Shown here piece after piece: positions 11,340 through 22,138 of a stretch of 64,000 nt of DNA. The notes under the pieces are model-generated. The model was not told the DNA's origin and searched no databases. It saw nothing but the letters and a program-made list of their open reading frames with translations. Each line of letters opens with the position of its first letter. Positions within the stretch are counted from its first letter, which is position 1. Both the position numbers and the translations under genes were made by a program. Origin of the DNA: Cricetomys ansorgei (lineage: Eukaryota > Chordata > Mammalia > Rodentia > Nesomyidae). The DNA lies in the NCBI GenBank assembly GCA_026225945.1, contig JAMJFZ010000320.1:7445001-7509000 (forward strand), read 5' to 3'.

Positions 11340-12240
11340 TAATTATGGGACACCCAATTCTTTTACATTAACTTATTGTGATTTTATCGAGTTGTAACTT
11401 GCCAATTAACTGTCTCATAGTTGAAGTTCGCATGTGGAGTAATGGGCCTCATTATGGCTTTTTCACACACATGTGTCATTAAACTTTGCTCTGATTCATC
11501 CATCTCCCTCGTTGCCCTTCCCCATCCTTCCATCCCCCCTCCTACACCTTGCTGGTTGTCTTCCTCCCCACAAAGAGCTTCAGCATTCATCTCACATGTA
11601 TTCCATTATGTTCTATCTCCCCTTCCCATTTTAAGATGTTTCTCTCCTTTCGTAGTCCCCTTTCAAGATTCCTCCCCCCCCCATACACACACACACACAC
11701 ACACATCTATGTTCAATATATGAGAGAAAACATACAGTCTTTCTGAGTCTGCCTTAATTTGCTTAACATAATGCTACCCATCTCCATCTACTTTCCTATA
11801 AATGCCATGTTTTCGTTTTTCTTTATGGCTGAGTTAAATTCCATTGTGTATACACACCATATTTTCTTTATCCACTCATCTGTTGATGGACATCTAGGCT
11901 GGCTTAATTTCCTGTCTGCTAGGAAGAGTACAGCAATAAATACGGCTGTGTACGTATCTCTGTGGTAATACTGACTTATAGTCATTGCGTATACCCTCAG
12001 GAGAGGTGAGGCTGGATCGTATGCTAGTCTATTGCCTGTGCTTTAAGGAGCCTGAACATTGATTTCCACAGTGGCTGCACAGGTTTACACTCCCCCAACA
12101 GTGAATAACTTTTCCATGTCTTTACCATGGTTAGTTGTCCTTTTTTTTTTTTTTTTTTTTAATGGCAGTCTTTCTGAACAGGGTGAGAGAGACTCTCAGA
12201 GCACTTTTAATTTGCATTTATTTGATGACTGAGCATGTTG
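11340..12240 (-). mobile_element. LINE-1 3' end (end of ORF2 and 3' UTR), minus orientation
   Basis: On the minus strand around 11,788-11,985 the frame reads YTMEFNSAIKKNENMAF, the C-terminal wording of L1 ORF2p. The rest of the 3' end lies to the left, with CA repeats and pyrimidine-rich sequence. The element is 5' truncated at about 12.24 kb, where a MaLR LTR begins. The frame is broken on both sides, so it is inactive. Confidence 0.85.
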
Positions 12241-12245
12241 CACAC

Positions 12246-12619
12246 TGTGGTGGTTTGAGTGAGAATGGCCCCCGTAGGCTTATAGATTTGGATGCTTGGT
12301 CACCAGGAAGCGGCACTATCTGAAAGGGTTAGGAGGTGTGCTTTAGCGAAGGAAGTGTGTCACTGAGGGTGGACTTGGAAGTTTCAAAAAGCCTATTCCA
12401 AGCCCAGTGTCTCTCTCCTCCTGCTGTCAGAAGATCTGGATATACAGCTCTCAGCTCCTCTCCAGCACCATGTCTGTGTTTGTGCCCCCATGCCTCTTGC
12501 CATGATAAATATGGACTAAATCTCTGAAACTGTAAGCCAGCCCCAGCTGAATGTTTTCTTTTATAAGAGCTGCGTTGGTCATGGTGTCCCTTCACAGCAA
12601 TAGAACACTGACTAAGACA
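12246..12619 (+). mobile_element. MaLR LTR (ORR1-like)
   Basis: The LTR opens with TGTGGTGGTTTGAGTGAGAA and closes with ACTAAGACA, so it has the TG...CA ends. Inside are GGAAGTGTGTCACTGAGGG, CTCAGCTCCTCTCCAGCACC and GTAAGCCAGCCCCAGCTGAA. The sequence directly after it reads as a MaLR primer-binding and internal region, so this is the 5' LTR of a partial element. Confidence 0.88.
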
Positions 12620-13385
12620 GAAATTGATACCAGGAGTGGGGTGTTGCTGTGACAGGCAGGACCACAATTCTTGTTGGTGAAATGTGGAGTTGGGGGTTTT
12701 TGGATTAGGAAAGCAGTTGAATGCTTAAGTGGATGCTTAACGGGCCATACTAGCAGGAACATGGAAGGCACGGTGTCGAGAGCAGTGTAGATTACCATGG
12801 CCAGCTCAAGAAGTTTCAGAGGAGAGGAATATTCGTCTATGTCCTAGAGATCATTCTTGAGATATTTTGGTGAAGGATGTGGCTGCTTTCTGTTCTTGTC
12901 CAAAAACAAAACAAAACAAACTCTTCCCGAGGCTAAATTGAAGAGTTTTGAATTAATAGTATTGGCAGAGGAGATTTCCAGACAGCCTAGCCTTGGCTGT
13001 GTTGCTTATTAGTGGTCATTCTTATGCAGATCTATCATGAAAAGGAGCAAGCTGAGCAAGGAAAGATATAAGTGTACAGTCTGAAGAGAAAAGGAAACCA
13101 GGAACTGTAGCGGAGCTGAGTCCAGCGCTCAAGGAGATCAAAATTTCAAAGACAAGCCGGATGCTAAATGGAATAAAGGGAGTTGTAACTTCAGGGCTCG
13201 ACCTGCCCAGCTGAGCTTCCAACTTGTGGAAAGGAATTAAAGGAAAGCTTAAGCAATGGAGGAAAACATCAACAACAGAAAGCTGGTGATAATGTGTTTG
13301 AACCAGGGGGGCCGTGTTCCAGCCCAGCAAGCGGCAGAACTTAGCAGCTTCAGCTTTGTTTAATTCCAAGTGTTTTCACTAAACT
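12620..13385 (+). mobile_element. MaLR internal region (non-coding remnant)
   Basis: The segment begins GAAATTGATACCAGGAGTGG, typical of the start of the MaLR interior after the 5' LTR. MaLR interiors carry little coding capacity, and no gag or pol domain is visible. It ends around a C-rich run at 13.39 kb with no 3' LTR attached. Confidence 0.7.
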
Positions 13386-13539
13386 CCCCCCCCCCAAGTA
13401 TCCCCATACCTGTTAGTAATAACTCCTTATTCCTTCTTCCCTCCAGCTGCTAGCATCAAGAATTCTCTCCACCCCTCCTCCCCTCTCTTGACTGAACCTA
13501 GAATCTCACATGTGTTAGCAAGTCCTCTACTATTGAGCT

Positions 13540-13945
13540 AAATCTCAAGCCTCTTTTAGCTTTTTGTGGCAGGTTGTGGTAGCTAGGTTGGTCTTGAACT
13601 CATTATGCAGCTCAGGCAGGCCTTGAACTTGCCATCCTCCTGCCTTGGCTGCCCGAGGTGCTTCTATTTCCTGTTTCTGAGTACTACCCTATGCTGTGCA
13701 TTTCATATAGTTGGCTTTATCTAATATATGGACTTTGTGTCTTGCTTCTTTCGTTTAGCATGTTGTCAGTGTTCGTGCACAGAGGAGGATGTGAACACTT
13801 TATTCCTGTTATTGTCAAATAGTGTTCTAGGCCTACCATGATGTCATCGCTGGTTTATCTATTGACTGTCATGAACAGTGCTGCTACAGACAATCATGTT
13901 CAAGGTTTGTAGTTCTTAACCATTGAGCCATCTCTCCAGCCCCGG
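13540..13945 (-). mobile_element. Old SINE fragments (B1-like, then B2/B3-like), minus orientation
   Basis: GGTTGGTCTTGAACTCATTA and CATCCTCCTGCCTTGGC are B1 wording in reverse. CCATTGAGCCATCTCTCCAG at 13.92-13.94 kb is the reverse of a B2/B3 head. The piece between them may be L1-derived. Confidence 0.6.
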
Positions 13946-15445
13946 GACACTAATTCTTAAACTCCACCTGTCCGTGTCCTAAGACGGTCACTTCCCATAC
14001 TCTCTACTCCCTGAACACCTCCCACACATCTCACCATCACTGCTTAGAGCTCATGGCCTTGATTCTTATCTTACTGGGAAAAAAAGAAGCTACCAGCAAA
14101 GAATTTCATTCTCACTTAATCTACCAAATGACTGTCACATGTAGCCCTTGGCACACACTGTCCCTGCCTCTGGCCGAGGCCACTCCTCTGTTGTGATTGG
14201 GTCTCAGGCCTGTTTGTCTACTCACCAGCCTTGGCCTCCCTATTGTCACTTCCTCCTCTGGTGTCTCCAGTTTCCCCCACACTGCAGTTCATTCTGTCGG
14301 TAAGCAAAGAGCCTGAGAAATGCAGCCTCCTCTCCCAGCCTTTCAACTTAAAGTCGGTTGTAGTTAGGCTGCTGCCCTTTGTAGACCCCAAAAGTCCTGA
14401 TTACTACAGGACACCTAGACAGGGACCCGTGGAAACAGCCTGCGGTTGGTTATCACTCTCATGTTGCACAGAGCAGTGAAGCAAGGCTCACAACTGTTAA
14501 ACAACTTGCTCAGAGTCTGCAACATCTGGCTGAAGGCAACAAAACCACCTTCTTTGCTTTTTACATGTGCAGGCACATCCTCTTGAGCCTTTTACCTTTG
14601 CTGAAACATCTCTGGAATCAATCATCTGTCTTTCCTCCCTTGCTCTTGACCACAACCACCCTGCTTTCAGGTAGAACTGTTCTTCCCAGGCTTACTGCCG
14701 ACCTTCCTGTTGACAAGTCTGTGGGCTACTCTCTAGCCATTCCAGCTATGGTCTAACTGCTCTTGACACAGTGGGTCAGTTCTTTTAGGAACCCTTTGGG
14801 GGGGGTTGCCTTTATGTTTCCTACGTCTAAGGCTTTTACGAAGGCATATTCACTTTTTGATGTTTCTTCTATCTCAAAAGGTCTGAGTTTTGCTTAGAGT
14901 TCAATCCTCCAACCTCTCCCTTTTCTTATCTGTATTCAGCCCCCAAGAAATGTCATCTGCCTTCATGGTTTAAACGCCAACCACATGTTGATATAAACTC
15001 CCAGTTTCTCTGTCAAACTGCAGAGGTGTATTGAAGTACTCAGACAACATCCCCACACTGGCCATCTAAAAGGCATCCCAGGTGCACTGGCCCCCCCACA
15101 GAATGGTTGATGCCACCACCAACCTGAACCTCCTGGTCATTCCTACCACGGTCAACCTCAGGACTTGATCCAGCTCTGTTTCTCTCACACTGTACTGCCA
15201 GCGTAGCTCAGTGACTTCTCCCCATTCCCTCCACTACCCCAGATCTACTACCCCAGATCTTGACTTGGACCTCATATTCTTACTTAGATGCTTTCCATAG
15301 CTTCTTTAGAACCCCCCCCAAAGGCCTTAAAGTATAAATCATAAATATATTTGTTAATAGTTTTTTTTTAAAAAAGAATATAAACCAGTCCTTGTCACTC
15401 AGCAGTTCATACTTTTCCTACCATACATAGAGGACAGCATTCCTC
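13946..15445. other. Unassigned intergenic sequence
   Basis: These 1.5 kb are C/T-rich with no exon, SINE box or microsatellite that I recognise. The open frames at 14.23-14.48 and 14.57-14.76 kb are short and resemble no known protein. Confidence 0.45.
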
Positions 15446-15779
15446 TGTGGTGGTTTGAATGAAAATGGTCCTCATTGGCTTACAGGAAGTAGCACTATTA
15501 GGTGTGGCCTTGATGGAGGAAGTGTGAAACTGGGGGAGGGCTTTGAGGTTTCAGAAGCTCAAGCCAGGTCCAGTCTTACTAACTCTCTCTTCCTGTTGCC
15601 TGCTGATCCAGATGTAGAACTCTCAGCTCCCTCTCCAGGACCATGTCTGCCTACCTGCCACCATGCTTCCCGCCATTATGACAATGGACTAAGCCTCTGA
15701 ACTGTAAGCCAGCCCCAATGAAATGCTTTCCTTTATGAGAGTTGCCATGATCATGATGTCTCTTCACAGCATTAAGACA
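15446..15779 (+). mobile_element. Solo MaLR LTR (ORR1-like)
   Basis: The LTR opens TGTGGTGGTTTGAATGAAAA and ends ATTAAGACA. It is flanked by near-identical 5-bp sequences, TCCTC on the left and TCTTC on the right, the duplication length expected for MaLR insertions. No internal region follows, so it is a solo LTR. Confidence 0.88.
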
Positions 15780-17711
15780 TCTTCCGTGCCTGGACTGGGG
15801 TCCTCTGTGACCTAGTGCTTAGCATCTCTTCCACATCATCTCCTCCCATTCTCCCCCTCTACCTCTAGACACACTGGCCTTTTCTCATGCTGCTAAGTCT
15901 GTCCCAAATCCTTTGCACCAGTTCTTTCCATCAGAGTTGATTTGTTCAATTTCTTTATTAGATTCTCAGCCCCAGTGCTTGTTACCTCAATAAACCCTTG
16001 CTGTTTACTCCAATTACCATGCTCCTCTATTCCCAGGCTTGTTAATTTATATTTATTATCATTTTTCCTTTTCAAAGATAAGCTCTATTTGGTAGAGGAC
16101 TCCAGTGTGCTTCAACTTATGCCTTCAACTTCTAGAGTCAATAGAGTAAGTAACTGAAAAACAAACAGCAGTGTGGTACCAAGGGACAAGAGATTAATGG
16201 AAACAGTTTAAATATTCTGGAGCACGAACCATGTAGAAGTTATAGTAATATACACTGAATTTTCAATAAGCATTTATCAAGCAACTTCCCAGGTATTAGG
16301 TAATGTGTGAAGCACTAAAATTTTAGATATAAATAAGGCAAAGTTCTTGCTCATTCTACCTGTAAAGTAGGGAATGGAATTGAAATGGAGTTCTGGAATT
16401 ATCTAGCCAAGTGCTGTTGAAGCATACTGAGGATTGGACAATTGATTTGCTTGGGGAGTGCTCTTCACACGGGGGTGGTGATGTTGAACTTGTAGGTTGT
16501 CCTTGAGCTTGCCAGAAGATAAGCCTGAGAAGCACACCGTGAACTCAGGGAAGAACCTCTGTGGGGCCACCCACTATCGATGGTAGGCTTCTTCCTAACC
16601 CTGCCTTCCTAGGGTCTAATTTTCTCTCACACCCTCAAACCTCCAGGTGTTCTCTGACCCTCTCCTGGGAAGCTTTTTGTGTCTCCCTGTCTCCCACTCC
16701 ATTCTGACTTTCAGTGAGGGAAAGGCTCAGTTCCAAACATTCGACCCTCTCTGCACAGGGCTACAGCAGGTCTAGATCTCTGTACTTGCAGTCATCGACC
16801 TCACACCGGTCCAGGGATTCCAAATACAGTTGGAAGATGAGTGAAATCCACCTCACCTCAGTATTTCATGAACACATACATTTTAATGAAGGACTTGATT
16901 TTTTTTGTTTACATAACATAATCAATTACGTAATCAAGACAGCAAAGCAAGGGAGTGTTTTTACTGCTCAGTAGTGAGTATTACATGAAAGAATGACTAA
17001 GTGAGATAATCAATGAAGTGAATTTAAACAATTTACAAACACATTCCTAGAATTTGTTTTGTAATTAGTTGTTTTGAATCTGAGACACATTTTCCCTTAG
17101 AAATGTTATAAATGGCACTTAGGTACCAAAAAATTCCACTAAGGCCATTTAGCCTATAATGTAGCAAGGAAATACAGAAAAGTAATAAAATTGTGTAAGG
17201 AGAATGGGGTTTGAACAATTTTGAATATTGATGTTCAAAGAAAAATAATTTAATTACAAGATAATATATGAAAAATATAGTTACTCCATGAGATGTCTGA
17301 GCCCTTTGAAGGGTTTTGTGGGGCACTGTCTCCGATAATGTCAGTTTTGTTATAAAAGGATATATATTTCTTTCCTTTGGTGTAACCATATCTTGTACTA
17401 TTCTTTACAACCAGGTAAAGAGGAAAGCCTGAGTCTGGCCTTGAAAAAGGTGGTTTTGGTCTGGAGAGTTTCGGAAGATTGTATGGAGAAGATTTAATTG
17501 AATAGAACTTGGAAAGAAAATAAGTGAAAAAGAAGAAACACCGGGTGGGCATGATTTCACCTCAAGGGAAAAACAAATATGGTGATGAAGGGAGAGGAGA
17601 TTCAGACAGAATGTATAAATAGCTCAGGCCAGAATCAAGGGAAGAATCACAGCGTAGTTTCCTTTCATGGTGTTTGAAACACAGATTCTCTTACTGAGTC
17701 TGGTGGGTTCT
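15780..17711. other. Unassigned intergenic sequence
   Basis: No gene or clear repeat is visible. The part from 16.2 to 17.5 kb is AT-rich and unique-looking. Minus-strand frames at 17.03-17.55 kb lack any domain I know. Confidence 0.45.
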
Positions 17712-17952
17712 TAGTTGCCCTTACTACTGTGGTGATAAAATACCTTCACAAAAGCAACTTAAGGGAGAACAGGTTTAATTTGGTTCAGTTTTGGGGTATA
17801 GTCCATCCCAGCAAGGAATTTCAGCAGGGAATTTCTGGATGGAGGCAGGAGCTTGAAGGAGCTGGTTGCATTTCATTTACAGGCAGGAAGCAAAAGAATC
17901 GTTCCTGGCTGGTGGTGTGTTCACTAGAGACTGGCGTCGTCCACTTTTAGGG
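17712..17952 (+). repeat. Rodent interspersed repeat, LTR-like (family B), partial
   Basis: The wording AAGCAACTTAAGGGAGAACA, TTTAATTTGGTTCAG and GCAGGAAGCAAAAGAATCG matches the family at 235-575 but stops at the middle of it. Confidence 0.6.
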
Positions 17953-17959
17953 TACATCT

Positions 17960-18095
17960 TCCCAGGATGGCTCAGTAGCTAATGGCACTTACCTCCAAAC
18001 CTGAAACCCAAGTTTAATTTCCAGGACCCACATGGTTGGAAGAGGAAAGCTCTCTCAGAAACTGTCTTCTAAACTACACACACTACATATAGTAG
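17960..18095 (+). mobile_element. B3 SINE
   Basis: GGATGGCTCAGTAGCTAATG is the A-box head and CAAGTTTAATTTCCAGGACC covers the B box, followed by CACATGGTTGGAAGAGGAA. It faces a second SINE in the opposite orientation directly to its right. Confidence 0.78.
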
Positions 18096-18111
18096 ATTGT
18101 TTTATCTTATT

Positions 18112-18290
18112 TTAAATTGTGTGTGAGAGTCTGTGAGCACCCCTGCAGGCACTATGTGCAGTACCCAAGGAGTCTGGAAAAGAGAGCAGGAGTCACAACC
18201 ACTTCTGAGCTGCCTGCCCTGGCCGGTGCTGAGAATCAAACTCAAGTCTTCTGCCATAATCACCGAGCCATCTCTTCACTGTACCCCACC
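18112..18290 (-). mobile_element. B3-like SINE, minus orientation
   Basis: GAATCAAACTCAAGTCTTCTG (reverse B box) and ACCGAGCCATCTCTTCACTG (reverse head) identify it. A TGTGTGAGAGT tail lies on the left. Confidence 0.75.
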
Positions 18291-18330
18291 CCCACCTCCC
18301 CCACAAAATTAAAAAATAAAAAGAGCCCAA

Positions 18331-18535
18331 GGCTGGGGATGTGGCTACGTCGGTAGACGGCTTGCCTAGTACAAAGAAGCCCCTTCAATCCCCGGCACTG
18401 CATGTGTATCAGGTTTGGTGGTGTATGCCTGTTAGCCCATCACTCTCGGGAGGTGGAGGTGGACGGATCAGAAATTCAGAATCGTCTTCAGCTACATGGT
18501 GAGTTGGAAGACAGCCTGGGATACAAAGAGGAGGA
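18331..18535 (+). mobile_element. B4 SINE (ID-B1 fusion)
   Basis: An ID-type head (AAGGCTGGGGATGTGGCTA) passes directly into a B1-like right part (GGTGGTGTATGCCTGTTAG, CGGGAGGTGGAGGTGGACGG, CAGCCTGGGATACAAAGAGG). That is the build of B4 elements. It ends at the edge of the Appl2 CpG island and runs into a purine-rich tail. Confidence 0.8.
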
Positions 18536-18608
18536 GAAGGGAAGGGAGGAAGAGAGAAAGAGAGAACAAGAAGGAAAGAGAGAGAGAAAAATAGGAAAGC
18601 GGCCAGAG
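18530..18608 (+). repeat. Purine-rich (GGAA/GAGA) tract
   Basis: The strand is nearly pure A and G for about 75 bases. It forms the tail of the B4 element and borders the CpG island on its upstream side. Confidence 0.85.
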
Positions 18609-19150
18609 GGCCGCCCCCAAATCTGTTCAACTCCTATCTCCTCCCGCTCCGAAAAAGCTTCCCGTGGAACCGCAAGGAGAGAAAAGGAAGCTTATCTTCC
18701 CACCGGAGTTCCGCCTCGGGTCCAGGGCGTGGCGGCCACGAGCCGGAACTTTGCAGCGCTAGTCCGCAGTGTCCGGGGCGCGCCGGTCAAGCCTTAGCGT
18801 GGTCGCTACACTTCCGGTGTCCAGCATTTCCGGTATCGGCTTTACTCTCGCCACACTTCCTGTTGATTCTGGCGGCCGGGGACCGAGGGGGCGGGCCGCG
18901 GCTACTGGGCAGGCGCGGGCCCGGAGCTTAGCCGCCAGTACCCGGAGCTCCGCGCGCTTGTGCCCCGGCTTCGCGTCCCGCGCTCCCGCCGTCGCCGCGC
19001 CATGCCCGCCGTGGACAGGCTCCTGCTGGAGGAGGCGCTGCAGGACAGCCCCCAGGTACCGCGGGGAGGCCGGGAGGGAGCCGCGGGGCCCGCTGGCCCT
19101 TGGGGGGTCGGGGCCAGCGCTGTCCCGCCTCACAGGGTGGTTAGGACGAG
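18600..19150 (+). promoter_or_regulatory. Appl2: Appl2 CpG-island promoter, TATA-less
   Basis: GC content and CpG density rise sharply here and nowhere else in the window. Three ETS/GABP-like sites on the + strand lie upstream of the start codon: ACTTCCGGT (18,810-18,818), ATTTCCGGT (18,826-18,834) and ACTTCCTG (18,855-18,862). A reverse CCGGAA lies at 18,743-18,748, and a GC box GGGGGCGGG near 18,887. No TATA box is present. This is the usual layout of a broadly expressed mammalian gene. Transcription probably starts between about 18,860 and 18,960, but the exact start is not readable from sequence. Confidence 0.85.
19002..19055 (+). CDS. Appl2: Appl2 exon 1, coding part
   Basis: The exon encodes MPAVDRLLLEEALQDSPQ (residues 1-18) and ends CCCAG|GTACC in phase 0. 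The ATG has a purine at -3 (GCCATGC) and lies inside the CpG island. This stretch is the N-terminal helix that leads the BAR domain. The frame stays open upstream to at least 18,900, with an in-frame GTG at 18,960, but the ATG context and the match to the family start favour 19,002. The 5' UTR lies immediately upstream. Confidence 0.97.
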
Positions 19151-19827
19151 TAAGTTCTTAAGCAGTGACGGTGGAGGAGATGTCAGCGCTGTTCGCACAG
19201 GCGCTGCTGATGCTACCGATTCCGTGAGACCTAGTGAGTGCAGGGGCCAGAATGGGAAGCAGAGAAAACTTGGATCCATCGCCCAGCCGACCCAAGCCTC
19301 CATTTGACACTTTTTTCCCACTGGTGAAGAGAAAATTACATTTGCCCCAGTTTGTGCCACGGGCGGAGGTGGGTGGTGGGGGCATCATTTTCATTACGGA
19401 GACGTGAGTTAAGTCTGAGTTTTGAGTTTGAGGGGTGCAAACTGGCAGATAGAGCAAACGAGTGCAGAGTGGCGTTGGTTCAGAATTCAGCACGCTTTTC
19501 TCCGGGGATTTTACTGTTCTCTTAACGTACCTCCCACCCCTTCCTAGCTTCGCTGGTATAGCGTCCCTGGCTATTTAAATAAATACTTACATCCCCTAGT
19601 GTCTCTGTCCCTGGTAAGTTAGAAAGGATTTAGCTGTTCTTTAACCGCCTCTCCTCTCCTAAGTGACTTGTACCTCCCAGATGGTAGTTGGACTTGCCTA
19701 CATTTCTGCACTTTATCCTTGCAAAATAATTCAGAAGAGTTTTGTGTACTTGTGTCTGTGCTTGTTTCTTTGTGATTGTCCTTGTATAGAAAAGGATGTG
19801 TAAATAAGCTGTGATTATTATTACTTT

Positions 19828-19918
19828 CATTACTGAAACTTGCTGTGTAAGCCAGGCTAGCCTTGAACTTTTATCTTGAGTGCTGGGCTTACAGGTATCT
19901 GCTGTTGTACCAGCATAT
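19828..19918 (-). mobile_element. B1 SINE fragment, minus orientation
   Basis: AAGCCAGGCTAGCCTTGAAC and GAGTGCTGGGCTTACAGGTA are diverged reverse B1 wording. Confidence 0.65.
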
Positions 19919-20231
19919 TTTTTTATTGATTCAATTTTTTTTTAATAGATTGACATCTATTGTGCTAACTTTCAAAGGCCTCTTTATACAGCTCTGGCTG
20001 TTGAGTGTTTGGTTTGGACCACAGCCTGTGGTGGAAGGGATTTCAGCCATCCTTACCTGTTGTTGGGGTCTGGACACAAGGGTATGAAAGCCATAATCAT
20101 CATGGTCATGAATAGGGATTTCTATTTGCTTTGTGGTTGGAGACACTGCAGGGTAAAAATAGATTGCTTTCTTAGCCAGTCATGATGATGGCTAAGCCAG
20201 GCTATCCTCAAACACATAACTCGGTCTAGAG

Positions 20232-20440
20232 CAGTGGTTCTTAACCTTCCTAGTGCTGCAACCCTTTAATACAGTTCCTCTTGTAGGGTTGATCCACAAT
20301 CATGATTTTTGTTACTATCTCATAACTGTAATTTTGCTACTGCTGTGTAAATATCTGATATGCAGATGGTTTTAGGCTATCCCTGTGAAAGGGTCATTTG
20401 GCATCCAAAGGGGTCATGACCCACAGGTTAAGAACTGCTG
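20232..20440 (+). mobile_element. hAT-type non-autonomous DNA transposon (URR1-like)
   Basis: The element starts CAGTGGTTCTTAACC and ends GGTTAAGAACTGCTG, which are inverted repeats of each other with one mismatch. The 8-bp flanks GTCTAGAG and CTCTAGGG agree at six positions, the duplication length of hAT elements. The interior has no coding capacity. I name URR1 from memory of the rodent family. Confidence 0.82.
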
Positions 20441-20879
20441 CTCTAGGGTTTTAGGGTCTCACATGAATGAGTGTGCACCATTTCTGAGTGTCATAAAGGA
20501 TATGCTCAGCTTTGGGAGAAGCATAGAGACACTGGCAATGAACTGGACCCTGTGTTGCAATTCTGACTCTTAAGAGTTAGCTCAATTTTCTCATGTGCAG
20601 AAACTCTACAGAAAACAAGGGACATAGAATAGATAGTCTTGAAGGTAGTAGAACCATTTAAAATTATGTCCCATCTGTGTGATTTACGACTTCGAGCTTG
20701 CGTGTGAAAAATGGTGTTAAGAGGCATTGTTATTCCTATCTGGCAATCTTTATGATTTTTTAAACATGTTTTTCTTTCGTAAGGGTTTATCATGAGATAG
20801 TTGGCTTCCCTGCAAAGTTACAAAGCTCTTCTTTAATTCTGTTGTTTGTTTTGTGGCCTTTCTTGTAAGGAATATTTTA

Positions 20880-21310
20880 AAACATTTTTTATTCTTTAAT
20901 AATTTCAAATATTTACACAGTGTATCCTGATCACATCACCTTCCCTCTCCATCTCTCCAGATACCCCGCAACATGTCCCCCACCCATTTTCATGTTCTCC
21001 TTTTTCCCTCAGTAACACACAAAATCCAATTAGTGCTTTCCTCGTAGCCATGGGTGTGGGACTGTCCAGTAGGGCAAGGGCGCAACCAGCAGCCACACCC
21101 CCAAAGAAAACTGACTCTCCCTTCCAGAAGTCAAAGAGCCAATAGCTTCTCGGCTAGGGTTGGGCCTCTGGGTGCCTCCATTCCATGCTGGCATGTTGAC
21201 TGGCATGTCTTGTGTAGGTGACCACGTTTCTGTGAGTTCACGAGTGGAAGGGCCGTGTTGTTTCCAGAATAGTACTCTACCTCATTCTTTCCACCCCCCT
21301 CTTATTCAGC
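20880..21310 (-). mobile_element. Rodent L1 3' UTR fragment, minus orientation (probable)
   Basis: The wording around TTGGGCCTCTGGGTGCCTCC, TTGACTGGCATGTCTTGTG and GTGAGTTCACGAGTGGAAGG resembles the 3' end of an old rodent L1 (Lx type). There is no coding remnant, so orientation and family are less sure than for the element at 11.3-12.2 kb. Confidence 0.5.
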
Positions 21311-21319
21311 ATTTCCTGA

Positions 21320-21464
21320 CCCTTGACGTAGATGTGTGTGGATGTGTATATGTGGAGGTCAGAGGACAATTTGCGGAAGTCACTTCTCTCCTTCCAGCAT
21401 GTGTGTTCCATGGATTGATTCCATGTCGTCAGGCTTGGTGACAAGTGCACTGAGCCACTGTAGG
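21320..21464 (-). mobile_element. B3 SINE, minus orientation
   Basis: GGAGGTCAGAGGACAATTTG, then TTGATTCCATGTCGTCAGGC and GTGCACTGAGCCACTG, follow the reverse order of B3. Confidence 0.82.
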
Positions 21465-22057
21465 AAATTTGTCATTGCTGTTGGGACTGGTTCTCTCCCA
21501 TCAGGGCTGCTCAGTGTGGCTTCTGTGTGGGATGGAAGCTAGCTTTTGGAGTCTTTCATGGTTCTCAGAGCACGGCTGGCACTGTTTCCTATGTAGCATG
21601 TGCCAAATTGCAGCTTTACTCCCAGGAACTGGATGGAAATGAGACCATTTCTTTTATTTTATGTGAAAGAATTAAACACAAGCAAATGCCTAGAATTCAG
21701 GATCATCCAACCTTCTGACTTCACTGGGCTATGTTATAATCTCCGAAAATCACACTGAAGAACCATGCAGTCAAGTTACCAAAAAAAAAAAAAAAAGCAA
21801 AAAATCTTAATGTCTTAAGAACACTTATGATTCGCATTGAGTTGCATTCATGCCTCTCTTGGGTTATGGGCTGAACATGCCTAGTCTGGACCCTACATGG
21901 TGCAAGCCACTGTTCTAAATGCATTGTCATGCGCTTTCCTACAATCTTTTGAGACAGATCATCTAATAAGATGGAGGACAAACTGAGATATTAATTTGCC
22001 CAGAATTGTGTACCCAAAAGAAACCCAGGCAGCAGGAATAAAAGGGCTTTGCTTTTG

Positions 22058-22138
22058 AGCTGCAGTAGATTGAAACCAGGGCCTTACATACAGGCTTACT
22101 AGGCAAGTGTTACACCACTGAGATACCTCCTCAGTCTT
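22058..22138 (-). mobile_element. ID-like SINE, minus orientation
   Basis: TTGAAACCAGGGCCTTACA is a reverse B box and ACCACTGAGATACCTCC a reverse A box, in ID spacing. Confidence 0.65.

Noticed and set aside
12246..15779. The two ORR1-like LTRs as the ends of one provirus
   Set aside because: MaLR interior stops near 13.39 kb, unrelated sequence and SINEs follow, and the second LTR has its own 5-bp flanking copies.
1..18600. A divergent gene sharing the Appl2 promoter
   Set aside because: No minus-strand exon with splice sites or a recognisable protein lies in the upstream 18 kb; all the minus-strand similarity there is Hnrnpk retrocopy, L1 or retroviral.
18960..19001. In-frame GTG at 18,960 as an alternative, longer Appl2 start
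   Set aside because: The ATG at 19,002 matches the family N-terminus and has a good -3 base; a non-AUG start would need ribosome profiling to support it.
18759..19133. A 124-codon minus-strand frame and a 130-codon + frame across the CpG island
   Set aside because: GC-rich sequence has few stops. The frames overlap the Appl2 promoter and exon 1 in the wrong frame or strand and resemble no protein.
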